From Deltaproteobacteria bacterium RIFOXYA12_FULL_61_11 (lineage in GTDB: Bacteria; Bdellovibrionota_F; JAHFAK01; YA12-FULL-61-11), in NCBI GenBank assembly GCA_001799195.1, contig MGSU01000231.1, forward strand, positions 2,807 through 8,674: a DNA stretch of 5,868 nucleotides, given 5' to 3'. Position 1 is the stretch's first letter. Each line of letters starts with the position of its first letter. Position numbers and translations under genes: made by a program. The notes beneath the pieces are model-generated. The model saw nothing but the letters and a program-made list of their open reading frames with translations. It made no database searches and was not told the origin of the DNA. This document shows, piece by piece, positions 1-5,868 of the stretch.

Positions 1-2
1 GC

Positions 3-272
3 GGCTTCGCGGGTCATAACGGTCTGCGTTCTATCGGCGAACGTCTCGGAGGTCAGGATTTCCTTCGTCTGCGTTTCGGTATCGGCCGGCCCGAACGTGC
101 CACCACGACCGACCACGTCCTATCCGCCTTCCGAGGCGAAGAACGCGCACAATTGCCGGAATTGTTGCATGTCGCCGTGGAAGCCCTCGTCGGACTGATG
201 AAAGAAGGCCCCGCCGCGGCCATGAACCGATACAACGGCCACCTGCCCGAAGCGCGGACCGGTACTCCATGA
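3..272 (+). CDS. pth: Peptidyl-tRNA hydrolase (Pth), C-terminal part; 5' end outside window
   Basis: Pth is the cytoplasmic esterase that releases tRNA from peptidyl-tRNAs dropped by ribosomes. The window opens inside the gene, and about 89 residues to the TGA stop are visible. The fragment begins with GHNGLRSI, which corresponds to the His-Asn of the family's GGHNGL substrate-binding loop (Asn114 in the E. coli enzyme). It continues with LRFGIGRPE, the conserved RIGIGRP strand and loop. Near the end is AAMNRYNG, matching the family's C-terminal A-M-N-R-(F/Y)-N signature. The catalytic His and Asp of the N-terminal half lie upstream and cannot be checked. The ORF has no frameshift. Its stop overlaps the next gene's start (ATGA, 269-272), so the two are probably co-transcribed and translationally coupled. 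Family assignment is secure. Confidence 0.95.
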   Translation, partial: GFAGHNGLRSIGERLGGQDFLRLRFGIGRPERATTTDHVLSAFRGEERAQLPELLHVAVEALVGLMKEGPAAAMNRYNGHLPEARTGTP

Positions 273-1597
273 TCCCCTCCTTCTTCACCTCGCTCGCTCC
301 TCTGTTTGGACTTCTCGCCCTGATCATGGCCGGGTTTTCGGCGCTCGAGGAAGACCGTTATCCCGGGTCGACCACGATGCTACATCGGATCCGCCCGAAG
401 CTGTGTATGGTCAGCCTCGTCGCGGGCTTCCTCGCGATACTCCTTTCCTGGCGTTCCCAGGACTTTCGCGATGCCGCAGCCCTCCTCCTCGGATGCCTCC
501 TCACCATCCCCCTGCTCTTTGTGGTGGATCGTCCAGGCCGAACTCCCTATGCTCTCCTTCTCGCACTCGGCAGCGCCACCCTGATCCTCGGAGGGTCCTC
601 TTGGCTTCCCGCTTCCCTCCTCGGCGCGGACTTCCTCTACCGTCTGGCTCTCGGCTCCGGCCTCGCGATCCTCTTGCTCGAAACCGAAGCCGGTACTCAG
701 CCCGAGCTGGGGTCGTGGCCACAGCGGACCACCGAATACTTCGCTCTTCTGCTCGCCCTGGCGGCTTCTTCAGCGGGGCATGCTCCTGAAGCCGCCAGGA
801 CCGGAACGGTCGCATCCATGCTGATCTGGGCTTCGCTGATCGCGTCCCTCGAACACGCTCTGGCGTTCCTGCCGAAGGCTTTCCGTTCGAGCTGCCTCCT
901 CCCTTGGCAATCCATTCGCAGCCCCCTCTTCTTCGGTGGCCTCGTGGGGCTGATCTCCTTGCTCGGTCCCACGAGTACATCCTCCGGCCCTCTGCTCTGG
1001 TCGATCTTCATCGTGCTCGGTGTACTTGCCCTCGACCGCTCCATCCAAATCCCCAGCCCTTTTTACACCAAGGCACTATACCTGGGCACCGCCTTGGTGT
1101 GCACCTTGCTCGGGGGGTTCACCGGACTCCTCCTCGCTACCCTCACCGTTGGGTTGTTCTTGCCCATCGCAACGCATGCCATGGCCCGTTCCAGCGCACA
1201 CCTGTTATCGGTGCTGGTCCCCTTCACCCTGCTCGCCATTGCGATGCCCCCAACCGCGAATTTCCCCCTCCTCGACAGGAGCGTGTTCGCGCTGCTCGGC
1301 CTGGCCTCCGGTCTGGCCTTCTTCGCCGCTCGCGACAGTCTCGGCCTCTCCACACTGGCACCTGCCACCCTTCGGATCCTCTACTCCTCGCCACTCCTCC
1401 TCGGGACCACCGGGGCCATCTTCTACCCCCAACCTACGTGGTGGTTGCTCCTCGGCCTGATCTCCGCGTTGGTGCTCCTGCCTGATCAACGGGGAGGCAA
1501 CTCCGTCCTCTCCCCGCGTCGTGCCCCGCTCTCTCGGCAACGATTGACTTTCCTCCTCGCTCTTGGCACTCTGGGCACTGTGCTTTCCATGAGTTGA
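269..1597 (+). CDS. Polytopic integral membrane protein of unknown function
   Basis: This 442-residue protein is dominated by Leu, Ala, Gly, Ser and Phe, with hydrophobic stretches from end to end. By eye there are roughly 12-15 membrane helices, for example around residues 7-25, 46-62, 69-86, 93-109, 155-171, 179-199, 219-234, 241-256, 267-298, 309-327, 337-353, 366-386, 389-405 and 425-441. Charged residues are almost confined to short loops such as EEDRYPG (27-33) and the basic stretch before the last helix (about 417-425). No transporter, glycosyltransferase or peptidase motif is recognised. The ATG overlaps the pth stop by four bases and has only a weak Shine-Dalgarno, which suggests reinitiation from pth. 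A lipoprotein gene follows after 9 bp. A channel, transporter or membrane-enzyme role is possible, but nothing in the sequence decides it. That the frame is coding is well supported by its length and its coherent hydrophobic pattern. Confidence 0.85.
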   Translation: MIPSFFTSLAPLFGLLALIMAGFSALEEDRYPGSTTMLHRIRPKLCMVSLVAGFLAILLSWRSQDFRDAAALLLGCLLTIPLLFVVDRPGRTPYALLLALGSATLILGGSSWLPASLLGADFLYRLALGSGLAILLLETEAGTQPELGSWPQRTTEYFALLLALAASSAGHAPEAARTGTVASMLIWASLIASLEHALAFLPKAFRSSCLLPWQSIRSPLFFGGLVGLISLLGPTSTSSGPLLWSIFIVLGVLALDRSIQIPSPFYTKALYLGTALVCTLLGGFTGLLLATLTVGLFLPIATHAMARSSAHLLSVLVPFTLLAIAMPPTANFPLLDRSVFALLGLASGLAFFAARDSLGLSTLAPATLRILYSSPLLLGTTGAIFYPQPTWWLLLGLISALVLLPDQRGGNSVLSPRRAPLSRQRLTFLLALGTLGTVLSMS

Positions 1598-1606
1598 GAT
1601 CCCCTC

Positions 1607-3373
1607 GTGTCCGGGCGCTCGCGGCACTGCATCCTCCCAGCATGGTGGGCCCTCTTCACCGTCTTTCTGATCCTCGGTTGTATCGGCGATGAGGACCTCA
1701 CCTTCAATCCAACCCTGATCGATGTCGAGACCTTCTATCGCTTCGATGCCGCCTTCACCCATCAGCTCGGTGCTTCAATGTCGGTCACCGTACCGGCCAG
1801 ACTCCTCCCTCCCGGTCGCTCCCTGACCCTCGCTCAGGTCAAACCCGACTCTCTGCCCCGCTCCGAGATCAGGACCCCGATTGCCGCACTGAGTCTGTCC
1901 AGCGACAAACGTACCAATCTTTCCAACGGGCTGGAAGTCATCTTCGCTCCAAGCAAGGCCGACCGACACGTGCGGGTCGTCTTCTGGCATCCCCACGCTC
2001 GGGGGAGTGATCGCGGATCTTGGATCGAACCGGCCCAGGTCGAGCTCCTCTCCGAGGGTCGGCTGAAAGTGCCGATCAACACGCTCGAGCCCTTTCCAGG
2101 CCACCCACAAGCTCTCCTGGTCCCGCTGGTCCTGGCCCTGGTCGAGACCCTCCCGCCCCGCGACGAACCGTACTGCACCACATCCATCGGTTCTCGAGAA
2201 CTGGCCCTGTGCACCCACCTGCAGAAAACCTTACCGGAGCTGCTCCTTGATCAGATCCTGGACACCGGGAACCCCGATTTCTCCGGTTTACACCTGATCC
2301 TCGACGCTCAACTCACGAGCGACACGACTCTCTCCCTGCGCCATGGGCCACGCAAACTGCGTCTGCCGAGATACACCCCCTACCGGCTCGAACCCCTCAC
2401 CCCGACCGCGACGCTCCACGTCCCGCGCTTCGGTCCGGACTTCCCGGCACTGGATGCGCGCAAGAACCTCCCCATCGAGAGGGTAGCGCTCTATGAAAGG
2501 GTGTTCGCCCTCCATGTGTTGCATGTACTCGAAGAAGCGACCTTCTCCGAACTCTGGACCGATTTCGAGCAGGCTCCCTCTTTGTGGGGGGACACGCTCG
2601 ACAATCCGACCCAAGCCTTCGTGGAAGATTTCTGTGATTTTCTTGCGCTCTACCTCTTAATCCTGCAGGAGCATCCTGCCCGGACCGACCTCGAGAACCG
2701 GGTCGAACGTTCGCCGCGCGATGCCCAGGGAAAACGCCGCTTCAGCCTCATCGAGAGCGCCCGCAACAGCGAAGACTTCCGCAGGGTCAAGGGGTTAGGG
2801 CTCTTGATTCTGTGGGATCTCTTCGACAACACCCCGGAAGAGGATCCCTATGCGGGCTCCTTGACCGAGTTGCTGCGGCTGATCTTCGAGCGTAAACCGC
2901 GCAATCTCGTCGAATTCTTCTTCGATTTAGCCACGTCCACCTCGCGTTTTTCCTCGGATCCGAGAACCACGAAGCGGCTCAATTCCCTTCAACGGGTCTA
3001 TGTACTCAACAATTTCTTCTGGATGCAAAGCGTGGTCGTCGAGGATCGCAAGCGTCAGCGGCTTCGAGACGTGCGCTTCACGCTCTTGACGGCAGGACAC
3101 GCTCTGGAACCCGGTCCCGTGGTCCTCGAGGACACCCACCGCAGCAGCGACGACTTCGCCGTGCACGAGTTCCCCATCAGCTTGGGCAACTATGTCTTAG
3201 AGGTCAAGGACCACAGCGGCAACCTGTTGGGCCGCTGCGAACTGGGCATCGACGAAGCCTGGGGTTCCACCCACGAAACCTCGGCCTTCAAGGAGATCCT
3301 CTACGTTTCACCGTGCTTTCCGGGTTGTCGGCCCAGTCTCGCCGACCTGAACCGCACCACCCGGTGCGACTGA
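1607..3373 (+). CDS. Large predicted lipoprotein, unknown function, possible degenerate metallopeptidase-like domain
   Basis: A 588-residue protein starting at GTG. A basic n-region (R4, R6) and a hydrophobic core lead to ILGC with Cys25 as the likely lipidated residue. Leu at -2 is slightly atypical for a lipobox. Asp is at +4 of the mature protein, so the final membrane is uncertain. Residues 26 to about 285 look beta-rich, with a possible disulphide pair C190/C202. Residues about 290-445 are helical and contain HVLHVLEEA (303-311), VEDFCDFLA (339-347) and LWDLFDN (402-408). In their spacing these resemble the HExxH, EGFADFLA and LWDLYD segments seen in some secreted zinc-metallopeptidase-like proteins, but no HExxH is present. 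The tail (about 485-588) looks beta-rich and ends with C570, C574 and C587. The start lies 9 bp after the membrane-protein stop with a poor Shine-Dalgarno (GAG at 1596-1598), so coupled translation is likely. The specific function is not recognised. Confidence 0.85.
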   Translation: MSGRSRHCILPAWWALFTVFLILGCIGDEDLTFNPTLIDVETFYRFDAAFTHQLGASMSVTVPARLLPPGRSLTLAQVKPDSLPRSEIRTPIAALSLSSDKRTNLSNGLEVIFAPSKADRHVRVVFWHPHARGSDRGSWIEPAQVELLSEGRLKVPINTLEPFPGHPQALLVPLVLALVETLPPRDEPYCTTSIGSRELALCTHLQKTLPELLLDQILDTGNPDFSGLHLILDAQLTSDTTLSLRHGPRKLRLPRYTPYRLEPLTPTATLHVPRFGPDFPALDARKNLPIERVALYERVFALHVLHVLEEATFSELWTDFEQAPSLWGDTLDNPTQAFVEDFCDFLALYLLILQEHPARTDLENRVERSPRDAQGKRRFSLIESARNSEDFRRVKGLGLLILWDLFDNTPEEDPYAGSLTELLRLIFERKPRNLVEFFFDLATSTSRFSSDPRTTKRLNSLQRVYVLNNFFWMQSVVVEDRKRQRLRDVRFTLLTAGHALEPGPVVLEDTHRSSDDFAVHEFPISLGNYVLEVKDHSGNLLGRCELGIDEAWGSTHETSAFKEILYVSPCFPGCRPSLADLNRTTRCD

Positions 3374-3408
3374 GGCACATCGGTCTCACCGTCGAGAAGT
3401 CGGAGAAC

Positions 3409-4200
3409 CTACTGGAGGAGATGCATGACGAGGTCGCCCTGGGGTTTCCGGTCCGGTAGAGCCAGACCTGCCCGAGCGGCCAATTCGTACTCGAACCTGT
3501 TCTGCGTGTGCTTGAACTTGGCGATGATCGCCCTGACCACTTTGATTACCCCACTGCCGACGAGACGCACGAACTTGCACAGGGCCAACGCTGCGTACTC
3601 GACGAGGAGTATACCGCCCCCGACCGCGCCGGTGATGATCAAGCCGGCAAGACCATAGAGCCAGCGGACGTGGTCGATCAAGAACGCGAAGGGTACGAGC
3701 ACGAGCATGTGCAGATAGACCTTCTTGTTGATGATGGCGCGGAGTAAATCATAGGTGAGCGTCCGTTTGAAGCTCTCGAGGATGAAGGTCACCCGTTTGT
3801 TCAATTTTTCCTTGTAGACACCGAGGTGCTTCTCGATCAGAGCGCGCAGGAAATCGACGGCCTGCCCGGTAATTACAAGGAAGGTATCGCCGAATTCGCG
3901 TTCTGTCTCTTCCACGATCCCCGCCTCGAGCAACGCCTCGGAGAATTGCGTGGCCAGGGCTCCGGTCAACACCGCGGCCTTGTCCACCCGCCGCCCGTCT
4001 TCGGGCTCGCGTCCCAGGTCCGAGAGAAAGCGCCGAACCGTGTCTTCGCCTTGGAGCAGGACAATGCCACCACCCTCATCTTCCTCGGCACCTTGCAAGG
4101 CCCGGTATAAAGGAAGGAGTTCCTCTCCCGACTCGGCCTGGGCTGTTGCGACCGCGACCAGGAGGAAGCATCCCACCACGAGGGAATATCCCAGTTTCAT
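3409..4200 (-). CDS. Exported protein with signal peptide and C-terminal membrane region, unknown function
   Basis: The frame stays open further upstream, but the ATG at 4200 is chosen because GAGGAG sits five bases before it and the protein then opens with a textbook signal peptide: MK, a hydrophobic core at residues 4-18, and AQA (20-22) followed by ESGEE. The product is 263 residues. Residues 23-60 are acidic, with a Glu/Asp/Gly run at about 39-45. Residues 72-158 are predicted helical and highly charged. Two hydrophobic segments follow (about 161-177 and 181-206). A basic amphipathic stretch (about 209-232) and a soluble tail of about 30 residues follow. The likely topology has the charged helical domain outside the cytoplasmic membrane. 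No family is recognised. It is a monocistronic-looking gene with its own promoter, converging on the lipoprotein gene with a 35 bp gap that shows no clear terminator. Confidence 0.85.
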   Translation of the reverse strand: MKLGYSLVVGCFLLVAVATAQAESGEELLPLYRALQGAEEDEGGGIVLLQGEDTVRRFLSDLGREPEDGRRVDKAAVLTGALATQFSEALLEAGIVEETEREFGDTFLVITGQAVDFLRALIEKHLGVYKEKLNKRVTFILESFKRTLTYDLLRAIINKKVYLHMLVLVPFAFLIDHVRWLYGLAGLIITGAVGGGILLVEYAALALCKFVRLVGSGVIKVVRAIIAKFKHTQNRFEYELAARAGLALPDRKPQGDLVMHLLQ

Positions 4201-4205
4201 GATTT

Positions 4206-4211
4206 CTCCTC
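4206..4211 (-). promoter_or_regulatory. Shine-Dalgarno sequence of the 3409-4200 gene
   Basis: GAGGAG on the minus strand lies five bases before the ATG at 4200. It is the best ribosome binding site in the window. It decides the start of this gene in favour of the codon that gives an intact signal peptide, rather than upstream in-frame codons. Confidence 0.8.
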
Positions 4212-4237
4212 TCACAACGACATTGGAAAACGTTACT

Positions 4238-4266
4238 CCCATACCACGGACGACGCACCATGTCAA
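4238..4266 (-). promoter_or_regulatory. Predicted sigma-70-type promoter for the 3409-4200 gene
   Basis: On the minus strand a perfect -35 box, TTGACA (4266-4261), is followed by a 17-base spacer and TATGGG (4243-4238) as the -10. The -10 matches the consensus only in its first three bases. The predicted transcript would start near 4231 and carry a leader of about 30 bases containing the GAGGAG site. The position, spacing and perfect -35 make this credible; the weak -10 lowers confidence. Confidence 0.55.
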
Positions 4267-4285
4267 GAACGATCGCGGTCCCTGG

Positions 4286-4305
4286 GTGCCCCTCGGCGGG
4301 GCCAC
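4286..4305. other. Imperfect GC-rich hairpin in the divergent intergenic region
   Basis: GTGCCCC (4286-4292) and GGGGCCAC (4298-4305) pair around a five-base loop, with one bulged C. No T-run follows on either strand, so it is not a standard terminator. It lies just upstream of the minus-strand promoter, within the 229 bp gap 4201-4429. The rest of that gap shows no convincing ORF, and no clear plus-strand promoter was found. It may be an operator or chance. Confidence 0.2.
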
Positions 4306-4419
4306 AATGTCCCTCCGAGGTCGCGGGCTGGAGGTCTATCTCTTTGAGGGTACGACTCTACCGACGCTCGTGGGAATGGCATCGGGCTTGCTTAGATGGA
4401 GAGCAGTTGAGACTTCGAC

Positions 4420-4423
4420 GGAG
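4420..4423 (+). promoter_or_regulatory. Shine-Dalgarno sequence of the four-cysteine small gene
   Basis: GGAG lies six bases before the ATG at 4430. It supports the short 52-residue product over in-frame upstream starts at 4307 and 4376, which have no comparable site. Confidence 0.6.
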
Positions 4424-4429
4424 CTGGCC

Positions 4430-4588
4430 ATGTGGTGCAAGAACAAGAATTGTCCCATTTTCCGCGAGTGCGACAAGAGCAAGGAACAGTGGGAGATCTG
4501 TGTCGAGACCGCCGGCGAGAAGAACGTCTCGCTGAGCGAGGGCGAGATGTCCGACTTGGTCGACATTTCCTACCTCGACATTCTCTGA
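4430..4588 (+). CDS. Small four-cysteine protein, possible metal-binding
   Basis: A 52-residue acidic protein. Cysteines at positions 3, 8, 14 and 24 are spaced C-x4-C-x5-C-x9-C, all in the N-terminal half, followed by a charged helical-looking tail rich in Glu, Asp and Ser. Four cysteines in about 22 residues suggest a zinc or iron-sulphur site, though the pattern matches no zinc-ribbon or ferredoxin spacing that I recognise. There is no signal peptide, so it is probably cytoplasmic. Coding is supported by the GGAG site and by codon bias: by my count about 85-90% of third positions from 4430 on are G or C, against about two thirds in the in-frame stretch upstream (4307-4429). That also argues for this start. 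It is divergent from the exported-protein gene and converges on the radical SAM gene. Confidence 0.65.
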   Translation: MWCKNKNCPIFRECDKSKEQWEICVETAGEKNVSLSEGEMSDLVDISYLDIL

Positions 4589-4635
4589 GGCTGCGCTCTC
4601 TCCCGATCGCTGCCGAGCACTACGTCTTGGGGTTT

Positions 4636-4663
4636 CCTCGGCTCTCGAGGTGGTGTTTCTTTG
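4636..4663 (+). terminator. Possible weak rho-independent terminator after the four-cysteine gene
   Basis: CCTCG (4636-4640) and CGAGG (4646-4650) form a five-pair stem with a five-base loop. A T-rich tract follows from 4655 and runs into the 3' end of the convergent radical SAM gene. A longer alternative pairs GCCGAG (4612-4617) with CTCGGC (4637-4642) around a 19-base loop. The short stem and interrupted T-run make either form weak. Confidence 0.35.
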
Positions 4664-5740
4664 TTATTCTTCTTTAAACAAGCAATTCAACACGCTGTAA
4701 CAAGTTCCGGTACAGCGTTGCATCTGCTCTTTCTGTTCTCGCGCGGCGTTGCTGTCGAGGAGCTCGGCCAGCGGGGTGGCGAACACCTCCCCGGCGACCT
4801 GTTCACTGTAAGGACAGAACCGGAGCATCCCATACTCGTCGATAACGCAGGTATCTTCCGCCAGGGGGCAAGGGCCACGCCTTTGCAACCTGAACGGTTC
4901 TTCGTAGTAGAGCGCGAAGGTGCGGAGCTGGGCGGGCTCGTTCTCGATGGCCGAGCCTGCCTGTTTGAGGGCGGCAAGTTCGGCCAGAACTCTGGAGGTC
5001 TCCCCGGGCGGGGGAAGGAGGTCGCGGACCTCCTCGTTGGTGTGCCGTAACCGCCAATCATCCCCGAGATTGCTGTAGAGGACCTGGAAGAAGACCCCGT
5101 CGAGATGGGGGTGCGCATCGGCCCATCTGACCAGAGGCACCAAATGGAAAAGATTCTGCTTCAGGATCAAGGTCATCAACGTCAAATGGACCTGCGGGGC
5201 TTCTCGGCCCATGGCCTCCAGTGCTTGCAGGACCCGCTCGGTGGCTCCCGGCTTGCCGCGCAGCTCGTCATGGACCCTGGGGTCGAGGGAATCGAGAGAA
5301 ACGGCGACCAAGGCTACCCCGCAATCTCCCAGACGTCGGGCCATGGCCTTGTCGAGGTACCAACCATTGGTGCAGATCTCCACGGCCCAGCCCTTACGGC
5401 TGGCATGACAGACCAGTTCCGGTAATTCCGGCAGGAGCAGAACCTCTCCCCCGGCGAGTCGCAGCTTGGCCGGCGGAACCATGTAATCGCTGAGTTGGTC
5501 GATCAAGCCGCGATAGCGGTCGAGGTCCAGCGCTGCGATACCCTCTTTTTTCCAGCGATGGCAGAAGCGACAATGAAAATCGCAGCGCTCGGTCAGCCCG
5601 AGATTGACCACACTGAAACGGTGAGGTCCGACCGTGCCGCCGCTCCCCCAGGTGCTCACCTTCCTGCGGAGCAGTTGCAGGGAATGCTGCAGTGCTCTCG
5701 TACTCTGGCCGACCATGCTCGGGTCCCCATGATGCACCAC
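4664..5740 (-). CDS. Radical SAM protein with shortened SPASM-like C-terminal domain
   Basis: A 358-residue enzyme of the radical S-adenosylmethionine superfamily, which uses a [4Fe-4S] cluster to cleave SAM and start radical chemistry on a substrate. C53-x3-C57-x2-C60, with Phe59 before the last Cys, is the cluster motif. LAGGE (95-99) is the SAM-binding GGE motif, and ICTNGWYL (122-129) and VSLDS (147-151) are typical barrel segments. The C-terminal region has C291-x12-G304-x4-C309, fitting the first half of the SPASM pattern (CX9-15GX4C). C343-x3-C347-x5-C353 then follows, so the last part of SPASM is shortened and one auxiliary Fe-S cluster is more likely than two. C298 is extra. The longest start is GTG at 5740, 8 bp after the upstream stop with AGGG before it. 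ATG at 5716 (residue 9) is also possible. SPASM-type enzymes often modify peptides or proteins, but the substrate here is unknown. No peptide-binding (RRE-like) domain is visible at the N-terminus. Confidence 0.93.
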   Translation of the reverse strand: MVHHGDPSMVGQSTRALQHSLQLLRRKVSTWGSGGTVGPHRFSVVNLGLTERCDFHCRFCHRWKKEGIAALDLDRYRGLIDQLSDYMVPPAKLRLAGGEVLLLPELPELVCHASRKGWAVEICTNGWYLDKAMARRLGDCGVALVAVSLDSLDPRVHDELRGKPGATERVLQALEAMGREAPQVHLTLMTLILKQNLFHLVPLVRWADAHPHLDGVFFQVLYSNLGDDWRLRHTNEEVRDLLPPPGETSRVLAELAALKQAGSAIENEPAQLRTFALYYEEPFRLQRRGPCPLAEDTCVIDEYGMLRFCPYSEQVAGEVFATPLAELLDSNAAREQKEQMQRCTGTCYSVLNCLFKEE

Positions 5741-5748
5741 CCGGCACC

Positions 5749-5868
5749 CTAGCAGCAGCGGCCGGAGTTGTCATCCACGGATCCACCTTGCAGCAGAGGA
5801 GCAAGTACCGCGTGCAAGGCCGGCGAGGTCGCCAACAACGCAGGCCCATGGTGCCCGATCTGCACCGC
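5749..5868 (-). CDS. 3' end of a gene upstream of the radical SAM gene; product ends Gly-Arg-Cys-Cys
   Basis: The last 39 codons of a minus-strand frame, open to the window edge and ending at TAG 5749-5751, eight bases before the radical SAM GTG. The visible part has an Ala/Leu-rich, helix-like stretch (visible residues 10-26), then Gln-Gly-Gly (27-29), then a polar ten-residue tail SVDDNSGRCC. The tight spacing suggests one operon with the radical SAM gene. The protein family is not recognised. It could be the end of a larger enzyme, or a short modified-peptide precursor with a Gly-Gly leader end and a Cys-Cys core. The length of the gene outside the window would decide. No competing frame in this short stretch has equal support. 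Confidence 0.55.
   Translation of the reverse strand, partial: AVQIGHHGPALLATSPALHAVLAPLLQGGSVDDNSGRCC

Noticed and set aside
904-1485. A 193-codon plus-strand frame inside the membrane-protein gene
   Set aside because: It is rich in Pro, His and Arg, typical of a +1 shadow of a high-G+C gene, and has no recognisable motif.
1205-1762. A 185-codon minus-strand frame across the end of the membrane-protein gene
   Set aside because: It is Glu/Gly/Arg-rich low-complexity sequence antisense to a clear coding frame, and it runs across two plus-strand genes.
3374-3408. Terminator between the convergent lipoprotein and exported-protein genes
   Set aside because: The 35 bp gap holds no stable stem and no T-run on either strand.
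4336-4566. A 76-codon minus-strand Ser-rich frame opposite the four-cysteine gene
   Set aside because: The opposite strand has a better ribosome binding site, a cysteine motif and stronger codon bias.
3950-4588. A 212-codon plus-strand frame that includes the small four-cysteine gene at its end
   Set aside because: Its first part is antisense to the well-supported exported-protein gene and is Ser/Arg/Pro-rich like a shadow frame. Only the section from 4430 has a Shine-Dalgarno and strong codon bias.
5394-5849. A 151-codon minus-strand frame starting upstream of the radical SAM gene and running into it
   Set aside because: Most of it overlaps the radical SAM coding frame, and its product is Arg/Gly/Pro-rich with no motif.

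Overview
The window is about 60% G+C, densely coding, with short intergenic gaps. No rRNA, tRNA, CRISPR array, insertion sequence or long repeat is visible. A lipoprotein signal, a cleavable signal peptide, a Sec-type membrane protein and strongly G/C-biased third codon positions point to a bacterium, probably Gram-negative. The lineage cannot be fixed from this sequence. Only one gene (pth) is a clear housekeeping gene, and the other products look lineage-specific or belong to broad superfamilies.

Layout. Plus strand: the 3' end of pth (peptidyl-tRNA hydrolase, bases 3-272) overlaps by ATGA the start of a very hydrophobic polytopic membrane protein (269-1597). After 9 bp comes a large predicted lipoprotein (GTG start, 1607-3373). 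These three form a likely transcription unit. Convergent to it, with a 35 bp gap, a minus-strand gene (3409-4200) encodes a 263-residue protein with a signal peptide and a C-terminal membrane region. It has a strong Shine-Dalgarno sequence and a recognisable sigma-70-type promoter. The 229 bp divergent region 4201-4429 separates it from a 52-codon plus-strand gene (4430-4588) encoding a four-cysteine protein. Convergent to that, on the minus strand, lies a radical SAM protein with a shortened SPASM-like C-terminus (4664-5740). It sits 8 bp downstream of a gene whose last 39 codons are in the window and which ends in Gly-Arg-Cys-Cys.

How the genes may work together. The membrane protein and lipoprotein are probably co-expressed and may act together at the envelope. 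Their link to pth looks like co-transcription only. The lipoprotein has a faint layout of a zinc-metallopeptidase-like helical domain with the zinc-binding HExxH motif missing. The most intriguing unit is at the right edge: a radical SAM/SPASM-like enzyme directly behind an ORF with a Gly-Gly followed by a short tail ending Cys-Cys. This resembles a modified-peptide (RiPP) precursor and maturase pair, but the upstream gene is cut by the window edge, so this remains a hypothesis.
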